From: Mycobacteriaceae bacterium
GTDB taxonomy: Bacteria; Actinomycetota; Actinomycetes; Mycobacteriales; Mycobacteriaceae
Direction of reading: 5' to 3'
Length of the DNA stretch: 64,000 nt
Assembly: GCA_019749805.1 (NCBI GenBank)
Contig: JAIEPH010000049.1
Location: 62,001 to 126,000 of the forward strand
Shown here: piece after piece, positions 8,703-16,607 of the stretch
Layout: each line of letters begins with the position of its first letter
Position numbering within the stretch: position 1 is the stretch's first letter
Notes under the pieces: model-generated
Told to the model about the DNA's origin: nothing
The model's input: only the letters and a program-made list of their open reading frames with translations
Databases searched by the model: none
Translations under genes and position numbers: made by a program

Positions 8703-8727
8703 TTAAACCGCTGAACTGCCGGTTTAA
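8703..8727. promoter_or_regulatory. 8-bp perfect inverted repeat, candidate operator
   Basis: TTAAACCG (8703-8710) and CGGTTTAA (8720-8727) are perfect reverse complements separated by 9 nt, about 50 bp upstream of the GTG start at 8779. The AT-rich arms stand out in GC-rich surroundings. A dimeric regulator site or an mRNA leader hairpin both fit. Confidence 0.45.
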
Positions 8728-8778
8728 GCATTCAGAGTTCACCTGAGGAACTCGGAAAGCAAGAAAGAAGGCAGTGTC

Positions 8779-9087
8779 GTGAACAGGATTGGATTTGCCT
8801 CCGCCGTAATCGGCGGGCTGGCCGCAGCGATCATCGGATTGGCCGCCCCCGCCGCAGCCGCGCCGAGCGGCTCGGACAACGCCGTACAAACCATCGGTCA
8901 GTTGCGGTCGCAGGGTTACACCGTGATCGTGAACCGGCTCGGAAACACCCCGCTGGATCAGGCCGAGGTCGTCGCGGTTCGCCAAGGTCAGACCTATACC
9001 CATATCAACGCAGGTCAAGCGGTTTACGGTAGCAACACCAACTACTCCACGGTTCAAGACAACATCGTCTACGTCGACGTGAAGTAA
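8779..9087 (+). CDS. Small secreted protein (102 aa)
   Basis: 102 residues with a clear Sec signal peptide: MNRIGFAS, a hydrophobic core (AVIGGLAAAIIGLA) and a cleavage site after AAPAAAAP, near residue 29. The mature part of about 73 residues starts with SGSDNAVQTIGQLRSQGY and has strands ending in VYVDVK; there is no cysteine. It resembles small exported mycobacterial proteins of unknown role. The GTG start has an AAAGAAGG tract about 8 bp upstream. It is followed by a good hairpin terminator, so it is probably monocistronic with the inverted repeat at 8703 in its leader or promoter. Confidence 0.82.
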   Translation: MNRIGFASAVIGGLAAAIIGLAAPAAAAPSGSDNAVQTIGQLRSQGYTVIVNRLGNTPLDQAEVVAVRQGQTYTHINAGQAVYGSNTNYSTVQDNIVYVDVK

Positions 9088-9101
9088 CCCGTAGACCACC
9101 A

Positions 9102-9137
9102 GGAGGGGCATCCCATGGGGTGCCCCTCCCTCATTTT
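9102..9137 (+). terminator. Hairpin terminator after the small secreted protein
   Basis: GGAGGGGCA (9102-9110) pairs perfectly with TGCCCCTCC (9121-9129), and inner bases can extend the stem with one G-T mismatch. A short T-rich run (CATTTTG) follows. It lies 15 bp after the stop codon at 9087, ahead of the GTG at 9155. Confidence 0.75.
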
Positions 9138-9154
9138 GCGAGAATGCGTTTCTT

Positions 9155-10102
9155 GTGACGGAAATCGCGCGCTACCGAGAAGGGCCCGTGGAGGTCATGG
9201 TTTCGCGCGACGGCGACGATCTGACGTTCGCCTCGGCGTACGAGGATTTCGGCAGGACCGTCACCGAGAAACATCGCATCCCGGAGCGCGATTTCGTCCT
9301 CAAAGGAATGGGGCCGTGGCCGTGGTTCGACCTCGGTTCCCGACGCACCGGCGCCCTGACGGTGCTCGACGCGCTCGGGGCCGGTCGCCCCGCGTGGACC
9401 GAACCACTGGCGCGCAGCGACCTGGACCTGTTCGAACGGGCGCATCGCGGTGACACCGGGGTCATCGAACTTCTGGCGATGGGTGCGGATCCCGACCCCG
9501 TGGACCCGTGCGGAGCCACACCACTGTGGTACTCGGTGCGCTCGCTCGCCGTCGGCATCTCGGTTGCCCTCATCGACGCCGATGCCGATCCCGGCCGCCG
9601 TATCGAATTGTCCGCTCGGGGTGACAAATTCACCACGATTCTCCATGAGATCGTGAGACGCGGACGCGCCGTGGCGCTCCAGCACGCCCTCGCGCACGGT
9701 GTCGATCCGGGCCTCGTCGATTCCGAAGGGGCCACCCCGCTGCACGTGCTCAGCGACTCGGCAGACAACGTCAACCCGGAGATCGTGCGCGCATTGGCGC
9801 GTGCGGGCGCGTCGGTCAACGCGCCATTGCCGAGCGGGACGCACCCGATCGAACTCGCGGCACGCCAGGTTCTGCCCGCCACCGTGGCCGCGATGGTCGA
9901 GCTCGGCGCCGACCCGGTGCGTGGCCTGGACGCGCTGATGACGTGGTGGGCCGTCGGCGCCGCGTTCAATGCGTACCGGGCAGCAGCCGTCGCCGACGTG
10001 GTCGACCTGCTGCGCTCAGGCGGGGCCGCGGTGTCGCAGCGACACCGCGAACTCGCAACGCAGGCCGGGGTGTCGGAGGTCGAGGCGGCGCTTCGCCGCT
10101 AG
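9155..10102 (+). CDS. Ankyrin-repeat-like protein
   Basis: 315 residues. From about residue 100 onward there are helix-turn-helix units with ankyrin hallmarks: GDTGVIELLAMGADPDPVDPCGATPLWYSV, then HGVDPGLVDSEGATPLHVL and RAGASVNAPLPSGTHPIELA. The N-terminal 90 residues form a separate strand-rich domain with WPWFDLGSRRTGAL. There is no signal peptide, so it is likely a cytoplasmic protein-protein interaction protein. The GTG start at 9155 follows the terminator at 9102-9137. It ends 9 bp before the GDSL hydrolase gene and is likely co-transcribed with it. The partner is unknown. Confidence 0.8.
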   Translation: MTEIARYREGPVEVMVSRDGDDLTFASAYEDFGRTVTEKHRIPERDFVLKGMGPWPWFDLGSRRTGALTVLDALGAGRPAWTEPLARSDLDLFERAHRGDTGVIELLAMGADPDPVDPCGATPLWYSVRSLAVGISVALIDADADPGRRIELSARGDKFTTILHEIVRRGRAVALQHALAHGVDPGLVDSEGATPLHVLSDSADNVNPEIVRALARAGASVNAPLPSGTHPIELAARQVLPATVAAMVELGADPVRGLDALMTWWAVGAAFNAYRAAAVADVVDLLRSGGAAVSQRHRELATQAGVSEVEAALRR

Positions 10103-10111
10103 AGTTCCGGT

Positions 10112-10882
10112 GTGCCCGGGTACTCCCGATATGTCGCGATCGGCGACAGTCAAACCGAGGGGCTGTGGGACGGTGACGACGCCAACGGCTTGGTCGGCTT
10201 CGCCGATCGTCTCGCCACGATGCTCGACTCCCATCACCCCGGCGTGACCTACGCCAACCTGGCCATCCGCGGGCGGCGGATCAAAGACCTGCTCGACGAG
10301 CAGCTGCCCGCGGCGCTGGCGCTGGCGCCTGATCTGATCTCGGTGTGTATCGGGATGAACGACGTGACGCGCCCCGGCCCGTATTTCGGCACTGCCCTCG
10401 CCGAGCTGGACGACCTGTACACGCAGCTTGCCGCGTCGGGCGCGACCGTTCTGACGACCACGTTCCCGGACATCGCAAAGATCTTGCCGATCGGACGGGT
10501 GATCGCCGCACGCGTGCACCAGATCAATGACGATATCCGCAAAGCCGCAGTGCGACATCGGTTTAGACTCGTCGACCTCTACAACGCGCCGTCGATGACG
10601 ATGCCGGACACGTGGAGTGCGGACCGGGTGCACGGCTCGGCCAAGGGGCACGAGCTGTTCGCCGCCGCGGCCGCCGAGGCGCTGGAGCTGCCCGGCAGCA
10701 ACCACGACTGGGCGCTCGTCGACGGTCCCCCACAGCGTCCGTCGCTGCGGTCGCAAGCGGTGTCACAGATGTTGTGGACACAGAACATGCTGATGCCTTG
10801 GCTCTGGTACCACGTTCGCGGCAAGTCGGCCGGCGACGGCCGCGGCCCCAAACGTCCGCAGCTCGAGAGCGTGCCAGCCTAG
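10112..10882 (+). CDS. SGNH/GDSL-family hydrolase
   Basis: 256 residues with SGNH blocks in order: block I AIGDSQTEG (nucleophile Ser13), block II Gly near NLAIRGRRI, block III GMND (around 87-90), and block V ending DRVHGSAKGH (Asp and His of the triad near 170-173). These esterases/lipases cleave ester bonds of lipids, acylated sugars or similar. No signal peptide is visible, so it is probably cytoplasmic. The C-terminal 40 residues contain a Trp-rich stretch (MLMPWLWYH). GTG start; it follows the ankyrin-like gene by 9 bp. Confidence 0.87.
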   Translation: MPGYSRYVAIGDSQTEGLWDGDDANGLVGFADRLATMLDSHHPGVTYANLAIRGRRIKDLLDEQLPAALALAPDLISVCIGMNDVTRPGPYFGTALAELDDLYTQLAASGATVLTTTFPDIAKILPIGRVIAARVHQINDDIRKAAVRHRFRLVDLYNAPSMTMPDTWSADRVHGSAKGHELFAAAAAEALELPGSNHDWALVDGPPQRPSLRSQAVSQMLWTQNMLMPWLWYHVRGKSAGDGRGPKRPQLESVPA

Positions 10883-11260
10883 CTATAACCCCAAAATCGA
10901 CAGTGGGATCGGCAGTGAATCGAGCGAGCCCGGAGTTCCGATCGACGACATCATCGCCGGGCAGAACATGGAGATCGCGACGCCGGTGAACATGGTCGCC
11001 GGCCCGAGCGACATTCCGCCCGCCTCGGCAACCTTGCTGGTCACGTCGGCGGCGGTCTGACCGGGATCTGCGAGCATCGGGCAGACCTGCTGGCCGAGCG
11101 CCGCGGCGCTGGCCGGATCCACCGCGGTGACACCCGCCTCGGCCAGTGCAGCCACGAACGCGCCATCGACCGGTTCGGCCTGGGCCGGAGAGGCCGCGAC
11201 GGCGGCGGCGGTAAGTAATCCGGTGGACAGGGCGAAGGTGGTGGTGAGTCTGCGATGCAC
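10883..11260 (-). CDS. Secreted DUF732-like protein
   Basis: 125 residues beginning at a GTG (VHRRLTTTFALS), with a signal peptide (TGLLTAAAVAASPAQAE, cleavage near residue 29). The mature region has the DUF732 pattern: FVAALAEAGVTAVDP, then GQQVCPMLADPGQTAADV, and ISMFCP, with two cysteines. DUF732 proteins are small exported mycobacterial proteins with helical folds and unknown roles. The GTG at 11260 is chosen because the signal peptide starts there; an upstream ATG at 11323 adds an implausible extension into the neighbouring gene. It lies 25 bp downstream of the 190-aa gene on the same strand. Confidence 0.8.
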   Translation of the reverse strand: MHRRLTTTFALSTGLLTAAAVAASPAQAEPVDGAFVAALAEAGVTAVDPASAAALGQQVCPMLADPGQTAADVTSKVAEAGGMSLGPATMFTGVAISMFCPAMMSSIGTPGSLDSLPIPLSILGL

Positions 11261-11285
11261 GGTGCGAGCGTACGTGGCCCGAGTG

Positions 11286-11858
11286 TCACATGCTCGACCA
11301 GGCGCCGTCGATGCTGTCCGCAACGTCGATGATCTTGGCCTTCTGCGAGGCCGGGCTGTCGATCTCCCCGGCGACGTGTGCCGCGATGAAGCGCCGGATT
11401 TCGGCGTCGATGCCCCCGAGTATCCGCACCAGCTCTCCGCGCAGCGACTTGGACGTCACGTGGATCGAGATGTCGGACGCCCGGGGTTTTTCCACGTCGA
11501 GGATCAACAGCAGCGGTGCCGCGGCACGCGCGGTCGCACGCAGGGCGATCTCGCCGAAAACCATGAACTTGGGCTTGTCGATCCGTAGGTCGACAACCAG
11601 GTCGATCTCGAGCGGAATCCGGATGGCGAAGGTGATCTGGTCACCGACGTCGCGAGTCAGGCGGGGCTCCTGAATCCTGACTTTCGCCGTCACCTTGGCG
11701 ACCTTGCCGGGCCCCTGGGCCATCGGGCCCATCTCGAATTCGTCGCCGGCGATGGCGGCGATCGCACCGCCGACGCGCTGTTCGGTCACGGCGATCTCGA
11801 AGAACTGGCGACCGAATTCCTCGTAGGTCATCTCATCGTCGACGGGCATGGTGCTCAT
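11286..11858 (-). CDS. Hypothetical protein, beta-rich (190 aa)
   Basis: 190 residues without signal peptide or membrane helix. Long amphipathic strands dominate (KVTAKVRIQEPRL, then TFAIRIPLEIDLVVDLRI, LLLILDVEKP), a pattern seen in lipid-binding barrels such as LmeA or SMP-type domains; the likeness is by eye only. The C-terminus is helical (EIRRFIAAHVAGEI). ATG at 11858 (MSTMPVDDEM), with an alternative Met 9 bp later. It precedes the DUF732-like gene with a 25-bp gap, so the two may share a transcript. Function unknown. Confidence 0.72.
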   Translation of the reverse strand: MSTMPVDDEMTYEEFGRQFFEIAVTEQRVGGAIAAIAGDEFEMGPMAQGPGKVAKVTAKVRIQEPRLTRDVGDQITFAIRIPLEIDLVVDLRIDKPKFMVFGEIALRATARAAAPLLLILDVEKPRASDISIHVTSKSLRGELVRILGGIDAEIRRFIAAHVAGEIDSPASQKAKIIDVADSIDGAWSSM

Positions 11859-11919
11859 ACCGTCTCACGTCCGGTATTCGCGCCGCGCCCAACGCGACCG
11901 AATCGAGACAACACCGCTG

Positions 11920-12087
11920 CTAGCGCTCCGCTTCGCTGCGCGCCTCAGCTCCCGTCTCCCCCACATCCAGCGCGTCGTCGGAGGCCGTCTGACCGACGTA
12001 AGCGCCGTCCTTTCCCGCGCGCGACCCGGCGACGTGGTCGTCGTTGTCGACGTCGGATTCGGACTTGTTGTCGTCTCGTGGGCTCAT
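11920..12087 (-). CDS. Small hydrophilic protein (55 aa)
   Basis: A 55-residue frame with an ATG at 12087 and TAG at 11920: MSPRDDNKSESDVDNDDHV and so on, ending EARSEAER. Its composition is very acidic and polar, with no hydrophobic segment and no Cys. The DVGETGAEARSE ending recalls short conserved mycobacterial proteins. It fills an otherwise empty interval of 355 bp between the 190-aa gene and the NTF2-like gene, all on the same strand. No strong ribosome site is seen. An intrinsically disordered small protein is likely if translated; function unknown. Confidence 0.55.
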   Translation of the reverse strand: MSPRDDNKSESDVDNDDHVAGSRAGKDGAYVGQTASDDALDVGETGAEARSEAER

Positions 12088-12214
12088 GCGTTGCGGTTAC
12101 CCGGCGTCGACGTGCTCAAACGATGTTCGGCCCGGCACCAGCCGCAGCGCGACAAGGCCCCGTGTCGGTTGGTCCGGGTCCATCGGTTGCGAGCTCCGCA
12201 GGGGTGAAATCAGC

Positions 12215-13021
12215 TCAGCCGTCTACGGGATCCTCGGTGAAGTACCGAATTCTGCGGATGGCGAACGGTTTGGCGGTCACCTCGACGATGATCACGTCAC
12301 GGCGCCCCTCCCGGTCCAACCCCACGACCACGCTGTATCCCGAGGCGATCATCTTGCGGGGGCGCGCGGCTGCAATGCGCGACAGCAGTTCCGCGGTCGT
12401 CAACGGGAGGTCGTCGCCGCTCGTCACGCGTGCTCCCTTGCCGAGCCAACGGCGCACCGCGACCTCGTCGCCCGCGCGTGCGTCATCGAGGAACTCCTGT
12501 ATCCGCCGCTTGCCCTGCGGCCCGGTCCCCCGCAGACCTCCCAGGTAGCCGAGGACTCCGACGAAGCCCTGGTTCACGAGCAGGGCCCTCGACAGTTGCA
12601 GACCGGCGGGAAGGCCGCCGACCCCGGCGCGCATGAACTGACCAACCATGGCTGGAAGTTCCCAAAAAGCCGACAGCCCAGCAATTTTCAGTTCGTCGTC
12701 GCCCTCGCGTACGTCGTAGCGGATGTAGACCGGCACGTGCAACTGCACCGGTCCCATCGCGATGTCGAGTTCGCCGTCGCGGAGGACCGTCGAGCCGGTG
12801 ACGATGTCGGCGTCGGGGCGGTAGGTGATGTGGCGGGGCCCGATGAACGTGTCGAAGAATGCTCCGATCGCGCCGAGGCCCTGGTGGGGCTGCGAGCCAA
12901 CCGGATCTTCGACTCGTCCGTCGGCGGTGAACAGGCCCACCCACTCGTTCTTGTCGCGGGCACCGGCCGCCGCGGGCGACCGCTCGGCGGTCGCCAGCAC
13001 GTCCGAGCGTGTGAAAGCCAT
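12215..13021 (-). CDS. NTF2/SnoaL-like fold protein (268 aa)
   Basis: 268 residues from ATG 13021 (MAFTRSDVLAT). The first 150 residues have an NTF2/ketosteroid isomerase-like pattern: AVAERS-type first helix, EWVGLFTADGRVEDP, GAFFDTFIGPRHITY, then strands VQLHVPVYIRYDV. The second part (RIQEFLDDARAGDEVAVRRWLGKGARV) is a helical extension ending in another strand pair (YSVVVGLDREGRRDVIIVEV). Such folds bind steroids or other hydrophobic molecules; no catalytic Asp is assigned. The longer frame starting at 13381 is rejected because it would run over the divergent gene at 13127. Confidence 0.75.
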   Translation of the reverse strand: MAFTRSDVLATAERSPAAAGARDKNEWVGLFTADGRVEDPVGSQPHQGLGAIGAFFDTFIGPRHITYRPDADIVTGSTVLRDGELDIAMGPVQLHVPVYIRYDVREGDDELKIAGLSAFWELPAMVGQFMRAGVGGLPAGLQLSRALLVNQGFVGVLGYLGGLRGTGPQGKRRIQEFLDDARAGDEVAVRRWLGKGARVTSGDDLPLTTAELLSRIAAARPRKMIASGYSVVVGLDREGRRDVIIVEVTAKPFAIRRIRYFTEDPVDG

Positions 13022-13126
13022 ACCGTTGCCTACCACCCGCGTCGGCCCCAGTCGACTACTTCGCCACCTGCAGGCACACTGGGGATACGCCGTGCCGGGA
13101 GCGCGCGGGCGTGAGGAGGAACCGCT

Positions 13127-13543
13127 ATGAGCAGGAACGGGCCGTTCGGGATCGATCCCGAAGAGTTCGACCGCGTCGTCCGCGAGGCGGGTGAAGGGCT
13201 GCGTGACGCCTTGGACGGTGTGGGCAGGTTCCTCAATACCTCCGGCGAACGCGCAGGTTGGGCCAATCTGGTCGACGAATTCACCCGCTATTCGCGGCCG
13301 AAACGGGAGCCGGAGACCACCGGCGAGACCGGTGACGGCGTATGGGCGATCTATACCGTCGACAGTGACGGCGGTGCCCATATCGAGCAGGTGTATCCGT
13401 CCGAACTGGATGCGCTACGCGCGAACAAGAACAACACCGACCCCACCCGCAAGGTGCGCTTCCTGCCCTACGGCATCGCGGTCAGTGTGCTCGACGCATC
13501 CGAATCACCGACGGAGTCCGAATCCCCGGCCGAGGACGCCTAA
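13127..13543 (+). CDS. Hypothetical protein (138 aa)
   Basis: 138-residue acidic protein. Residues 1-45 form amphipathic helices (PEEFDRVVREAGEGLRDALDGVGRFL), and residues 70-125 a strand pattern around WAIYTVDSDGGAHIEQVYPSELDALRANKNN, with FLPYGIAVSVLD near the end. The tail is Ser/Glu/Pro-rich. No catalytic motif or signal. The GAGGAGG ribosome site just before the ATG supports the start. It runs divergently from the NTF2-like gene, and its stop overlaps the convergent SRPBCC gene by 4 bp. I do not recognise it. Confidence 0.75.
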   Translation: MSRNGPFGIDPEEFDRVVREAGEGLRDALDGVGRFLNTSGERAGWANLVDEFTRYSRPKREPETTGETGDGVWAIYTVDSDGGAHIEQVYPSELDALRANKNNTDPTRKVRFLPYGIAVSVLDASESPTESESPAEDA

Positions 13544-13983
13544 CCACCGAATTGGCGGCGGATGCCCGCCAGCATCTTGGTATGCGCCTTGACCGCCTCA
13601 CGGAGCGTCGTCGCGTGGAGCAGTCGCGGAGCGTCGATCGTCAGGCGCTCGACGAGCCTGGTTCCGGAGGCGATGGATTCGAAGGACACCACACCGTAGA
13701 GGCGGACGCGGGGAAACTGGCGTGCCTGAGTGATCACCGGTCCGACTGACGCCACTCTGAGGTGGGCGGTGTAGCTCGTCGGCAGGGTCAACGGACCGAA
13801 GGGGATTCGGTCTTTCACGCGGTAACTCTGGCAGTAGCCGTCCACCAATTCCGTCCGCTCGGTCCTGTGCACCGAGACGACGAGCGGATGGACGGTCTTG
13901 ATGTTGTCGAGGTCGACGTAGAACGCCCGCACGTCGTCGGGCGGCGCAGGTATGTCCTCGGACAGGATCCGCTCTGCGCGCAT
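13540..13983 (-). CDS. SRPBCC family protein (147 aa)
   Basis: 147 residues with SRPBCC features: N-terminal strand MRAERILSEDIPAPPDDVRAFY, an LDNIKTVHPLVVSV helix, strands through YRVKDRIPFGPLTLP and VISFES-like GVVSFESIASGTRLVERLTI, and the C-terminal helix REAVKAHTKMLAGIRRQFGG. It likely binds a hydrophobic ligand. It is divergent from the first Rieske oxygenase gene, sharing the 108-bp promoter gap that contains the AT-rich site at 14038, so it may belong to the catabolic regulon. Confidence 0.78.
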   Translation of the reverse strand: MRAERILSEDIPAPPDDVRAFYVDLDNIKTVHPLVVSVHRTERTELVDGYCQSYRVKDRIPFGPLTLPTSYTAHLRVASVGPVITQARQFPRVRLYGVVSFESIASGTRLVERLTIDAPRLLHATTLREAVKAHTKMLAGIRRQFGG

Positions 13984-14023
13984 GCCCGGACGATACGCGG
14001 GGCCTGTGACTCACCAGCGAATT

Positions 14024-14050
14024 TTGACATACCGTCGCTATCATTATAAA
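14024..14050 (+). promoter_or_regulatory. Candidate sigma-70-type promoter for the first Rieske gene
   Basis: TTGACA (14024-14029) matches the -35 consensus exactly and TATAAA (14045-14050) the -10, with a rather short 15-bp spacer. The start codon at 14092 lies 42 bp downstream of the -10. The -10 is embedded in the shared AT-rich motif (14038-14055), which would let a repressor occlude it. Confidence 0.6.
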
Positions 14051-14055
14051 AATAG
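14038..14055 (-). promoter_or_regulatory. Shared AT-rich site A (CTATTTTTATAATGATAG)
   Basis: On the minus strand the 18 bp read CTATTTTTATAATGATAG; compare CTATTTTTACTATTTTAG at 22317. CTAT/ATAG ends make it imperfectly palindromic. It lies 36 bp upstream of the Rieske oxygenase start at 14092 and overlaps the putative -10. One of seven such sites at promoter gaps of the catabolic island. Confidence 0.6.
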
Positions 14056-14091
14056 GCAGATGGTCCCCCAGGCGACGACCAAGGAACGGTG

Positions 14092-15225
14092 ATGGACCGC
14101 GACCAGCTGATCGATCTCACCCGCCGCGCATTGAAGCTCGCGCGGGACAAGACCACCGACCTGATGCCGACGGAGAGCACCGTCGCAGCCGAGGCGTACA
14201 CGTCGGCGCAGCGCCATGCCCAGGATGTCGCGATGCTGATGGCAAGCCCCCAACTGGTCGCCTACGTCTCAGAACTACCCCGGCCCGGCACGTACTGCAC
14301 CAAGACGGTGATGGGCCGGTCCATCCTGCTGACTCGCGCCGCCGACTCAGTGGTACGCGCGTTCGAGAATGTGTGTCTGCACCGGCAGTCGCGCATCACC
14401 GACGGGTGCGGAGCCGCCCGCCGGCTCGCCTGCCCCTATCACTCGTGGAGCTACGATCTCACCGGCAATCTAGCCGGTGTACCAGGCAACGAGGGCTTTC
14501 CCGAAACATTATCGGGCACACCACGTTTGACCGAATTGCCGGCCGCGGAATGTGCAGGCTTCCTGTGGATCTCGCTGGACCGCGACGCCACACTGGACAT
14601 TCCCGCGTTTCTCGGGCCGCTGGCCGAGGAACTGGACTCCTGGGGCATCGGCCGTTGGTCGCCGTTGGGCGAGAAGGTGCTGGACTGCCCGATCAACTGG
14701 AAGCTGGCCATCGACACGTTCGCCGAGAACTACCACTTCGCAACGGTGCACAAGACGACGTTCGCGACGATCGCCCGCAGCAACTGCACGGTCTTCGACT
14801 CGTTCGGGCCCCATCACCGACTTGTGTTCCCACTCAACGGCATTCTCGACCTCGACGAGCTCCCCGAGGAACAATGGGAGCCACTGCAGGCGATGGTCGT
14901 CATCTACGCTTTGCATCCCAACATCGTCATCTCGTGCACCGTGGCCAACGGTGAGCTGTTCCGCATCTATCCCGGCGATGTGCCGGGCCGTTCGATCACC
15001 GTGCACCAGAACTCGACTCCACTGGATCTGTCGGACGAATCGACGGCCGCGGGCGCGGCGGCGGTATTCGAATACGCGCATTCGACGGTCCGCGACGAGG
15101 ACTACGCGCTCGTCGCGGGACTGCAGGCCAACCTCGACTCAGGAGTGCGCGAGCACCTGGTCTTCGGCCGCAATGAGCCCGGACTGCAGCACCGCCACAC
15201 GACGTGGGCCAAGGCGATCAGCTAG
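14092..15225 (+). CDS. Rieske oxygenase, alpha subunit-like
   Basis: 377-residue ring-hydroxylating oxygenase type protein. The Rieske 2Fe-2S ligands are Cys95-x-His97 and Cys114-x2-His117. The catalytic domain has the mononuclear iron motif ENYHFATVH with His215 and His220, preceded by NWKLAIDTF. It would insert oxygen into an aromatic or alicyclic substrate using electrons from a separate reductase not found nearby. The ATG at 14092 (GTG 3 bp earlier is in frame) has AAGGAA 5 bp upstream. It converges on the CrtC-like gene with an 8-bp overlap. Substrate unknown. Confidence 0.88.
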   Translation: MDRDQLIDLTRRALKLARDKTTDLMPTESTVAAEAYTSAQRHAQDVAMLMASPQLVAYVSELPRPGTYCTKTVMGRSILLTRAADSVVRAFENVCLHRQSRITDGCGAARRLACPYHSWSYDLTGNLAGVPGNEGFPETLSGTPRLTELPAAECAGFLWISLDRDATLDIPAFLGPLAEELDSWGIGRWSPLGEKVLDCPINWKLAIDTFAENYHFATVHKTTFATIARSNCTVFDSFGPHHRLVFPLNGILDLDELPEEQWEPLQAMVVIYALHPNIVISCTVANGELFRIYPGDVPGRSITVHQNSTPLDLSDESTAAGAAAVFEYAHSTVRDEDYALVAGLQANLDSGVREHLVFGRNEPGLQHRHTTWAKAIS

Positions 15226-16543
15226 ACAGCGCCACGATCAGATCGTCGACGAGCTCGGTGATCCCGGCTCCCGACGGCAGGATCTCGTTGCGCAGGTGTG
15301 CCACGGCTTCGTCGCGTCGGCCGTCCTCGACGAGTGTGCGCAGTGTCGTCACGCGCTCCTCACCCACGGTGCTGGCGAGGACATCGACGAGTTCCCAGTC
15401 GCGGTAGAGCGCCAAAGACCTTTCGTAGAAGGCGAACCCGCTCACCGGCTCACCGCGAAAGGTACCGCGGTAGTGGAACGGGCCCTCCATGTATTCCAGG
15501 GGTAGGCCGTGTCCTGGCGCCGGCACCATCGGTTCACCCGTCAGGTCCAGATCGAGCTTGCGCGACGTCAGTCGGTGCCGGTCCGGCAGATATCTGGCCT
15601 TCGCCGGGGGCTTGTACAAGGTCCGAACCGCTTCGGGCCAGCGCACGTAGCTTTCGATCGTCACCTCGATGTCGTCGGCGAACTCGGGATCGACGTCGCG
15701 CTCCGGTGAGCTGGTGGTGGCGCCCGAAAAGGGTTGCAGTGAATTGCGATCGGTGCGATCGAACTGTCGCCAGATGCTCATGTCCACGCCGTTGTCGAGA
15801 TTGATCGTGCGCCATTCGTGGGCGCGCCAGCGGACATCGCCGTCCGCGCCACCGCTGTTGGCGATCAGCGGGAACCACTGCCGGTCGACGTGGCCCGCTG
15901 CGCCGCTGACCGGCTCGCTCGACGAGCCCCACGTCAGCGTTCCCGTCATCGTCAGCCCCGTCTGGAGATAGGAGTAGGTGTCCGCCTGGCCGAAACATTC
16001 GATTCTGCCGCCGAAATCCGCGGCGCCCAACGGCACCGGCGCCCTCGTCGGGGTCACATGCAGGTCGACCCGCATCTGGGCACCGGCCGCATCTGCGCCG
16101 ACGAGCGTCACGTCATAGGTGTAGGGCACCAGGTCGTCGTTGTCGTCGCGACAGGTACGCCAAACCGCGCGACCGGCCCCGCTGTCAAAGCTGATGTCGA
16201 GACATTCGTCGGCGAATGTCATTTTCGCGACGGCGCCGGGTTCCATGTTCGCGGGCGGCATGTCGTAGTCGGTGTACGTGCCATAGTTGGCTGCGTCGAG
16301 ATCGAACAGCGCGAACGTGTAGAAGTCGGCGACGATATCCCCGAGCCCTGGCCGGTTCTTGTTGAAGATCGACAAAAACGCGTAGCCGCGGCCGCTCTTC
16401 CCGGTCAGTTCGCCGGCCAGGAACCACGTGTCGGACTCGCACTGCCGGTGGTTGGCCTCAGCAGCCGGGAAATCGAGCTGACGGTCTTCCGGTACCAGCG
16501 CGAACGGGTATCGGCGCCAATCGTCTGACTGCGGGTGGTTCAC
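15218..16543 (-). CDS. CrtC/lipocalin-like hydratase family protein
   Basis: 441-residue protein, Trp-rich and beta-rich, resembling the hydroxyneurosporene synthase (CrtC)/AttH lipocalin-like family: PEDRQLDFPAAEANHRQCESDTWFLAGEL near the start, GYAFLSIFNKNR, and the conserved GHVDRQWFPL around residue 230 with SIWRQFDR further on. CrtC adds water to isolated double bonds of terpenoid chains; related proteins in catabolic islands are uncharacterised. The GTG at 16543 is chosen because it has an AAGGCAGGG tract upstream; the frame continues to 16561 and beyond without a ribosome site. It is divergent from the aldehyde dehydrogenase gene over a shared AT-rich site. Confidence 0.75.
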   Translation of the reverse strand: MNHPQSDDWRRYPFALVPEDRQLDFPAAEANHRQCESDTWFLAGELTGKSGRGYAFLSIFNKNRPGLGDIVADFYTFALFDLDAANYGTYTDYDMPPANMEPGAVAKMTFADECLDISFDSGAGRAVWRTCRDDNDDLVPYTYDVTLVGADAAGAQMRVDLHVTPTRAPVPLGAADFGGRIECFGQADTYSYLQTGLTMTGTLTWGSSSEPVSGAAGHVDRQWFPLIANSGGADGDVRWRAHEWRTINLDNGVDMSIWRQFDRTDRNSLQPFSGATTSSPERDVDPEFADDIEVTIESYVRWPEAVRTLYKPPAKARYLPDRHRLTSRKLDLDLTGEPMVPAPGHGLPLEYMEGPFHYRGTFRGEPVSGFAFYERSLALYRDWELVDVLASTVGEERVTTLRTLVEDGRRDEAVAHLRNEILPSGAGITELVDDLIVALSS

Positions 16544-16560
16544 GGGCCCTGCCTTTTTCA

Positions 16561-16578
16561 CTATGTTTATATTAATAA
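16561..16578 (+). promoter_or_regulatory. Shared AT-rich site B (CTATGTTTATATTAATAA)
   Basis: The plus strand reads CTATGTTTATATTAATAA; it keeps the CTAT start and AT core but not the final G. It sits in the 64-bp divergent gap, 17 bp upstream of the CrtC-like start (16543) and 29 bp upstream of the aldehyde dehydrogenase start (16608). It is a weaker match than sites C, E and G. Confidence 0.5.
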
Positions 16579-16607
16579 CAACTTTAGGCGGTAGGACAGG
16601 CGGCGAC

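Noticed and set aside
11848..12207. Plus-strand open frame in the 11.9-12.2 kb gap
   Set aside because: Composition is typical of a shadow frame; the minus-strand 55-aa frame fits better.
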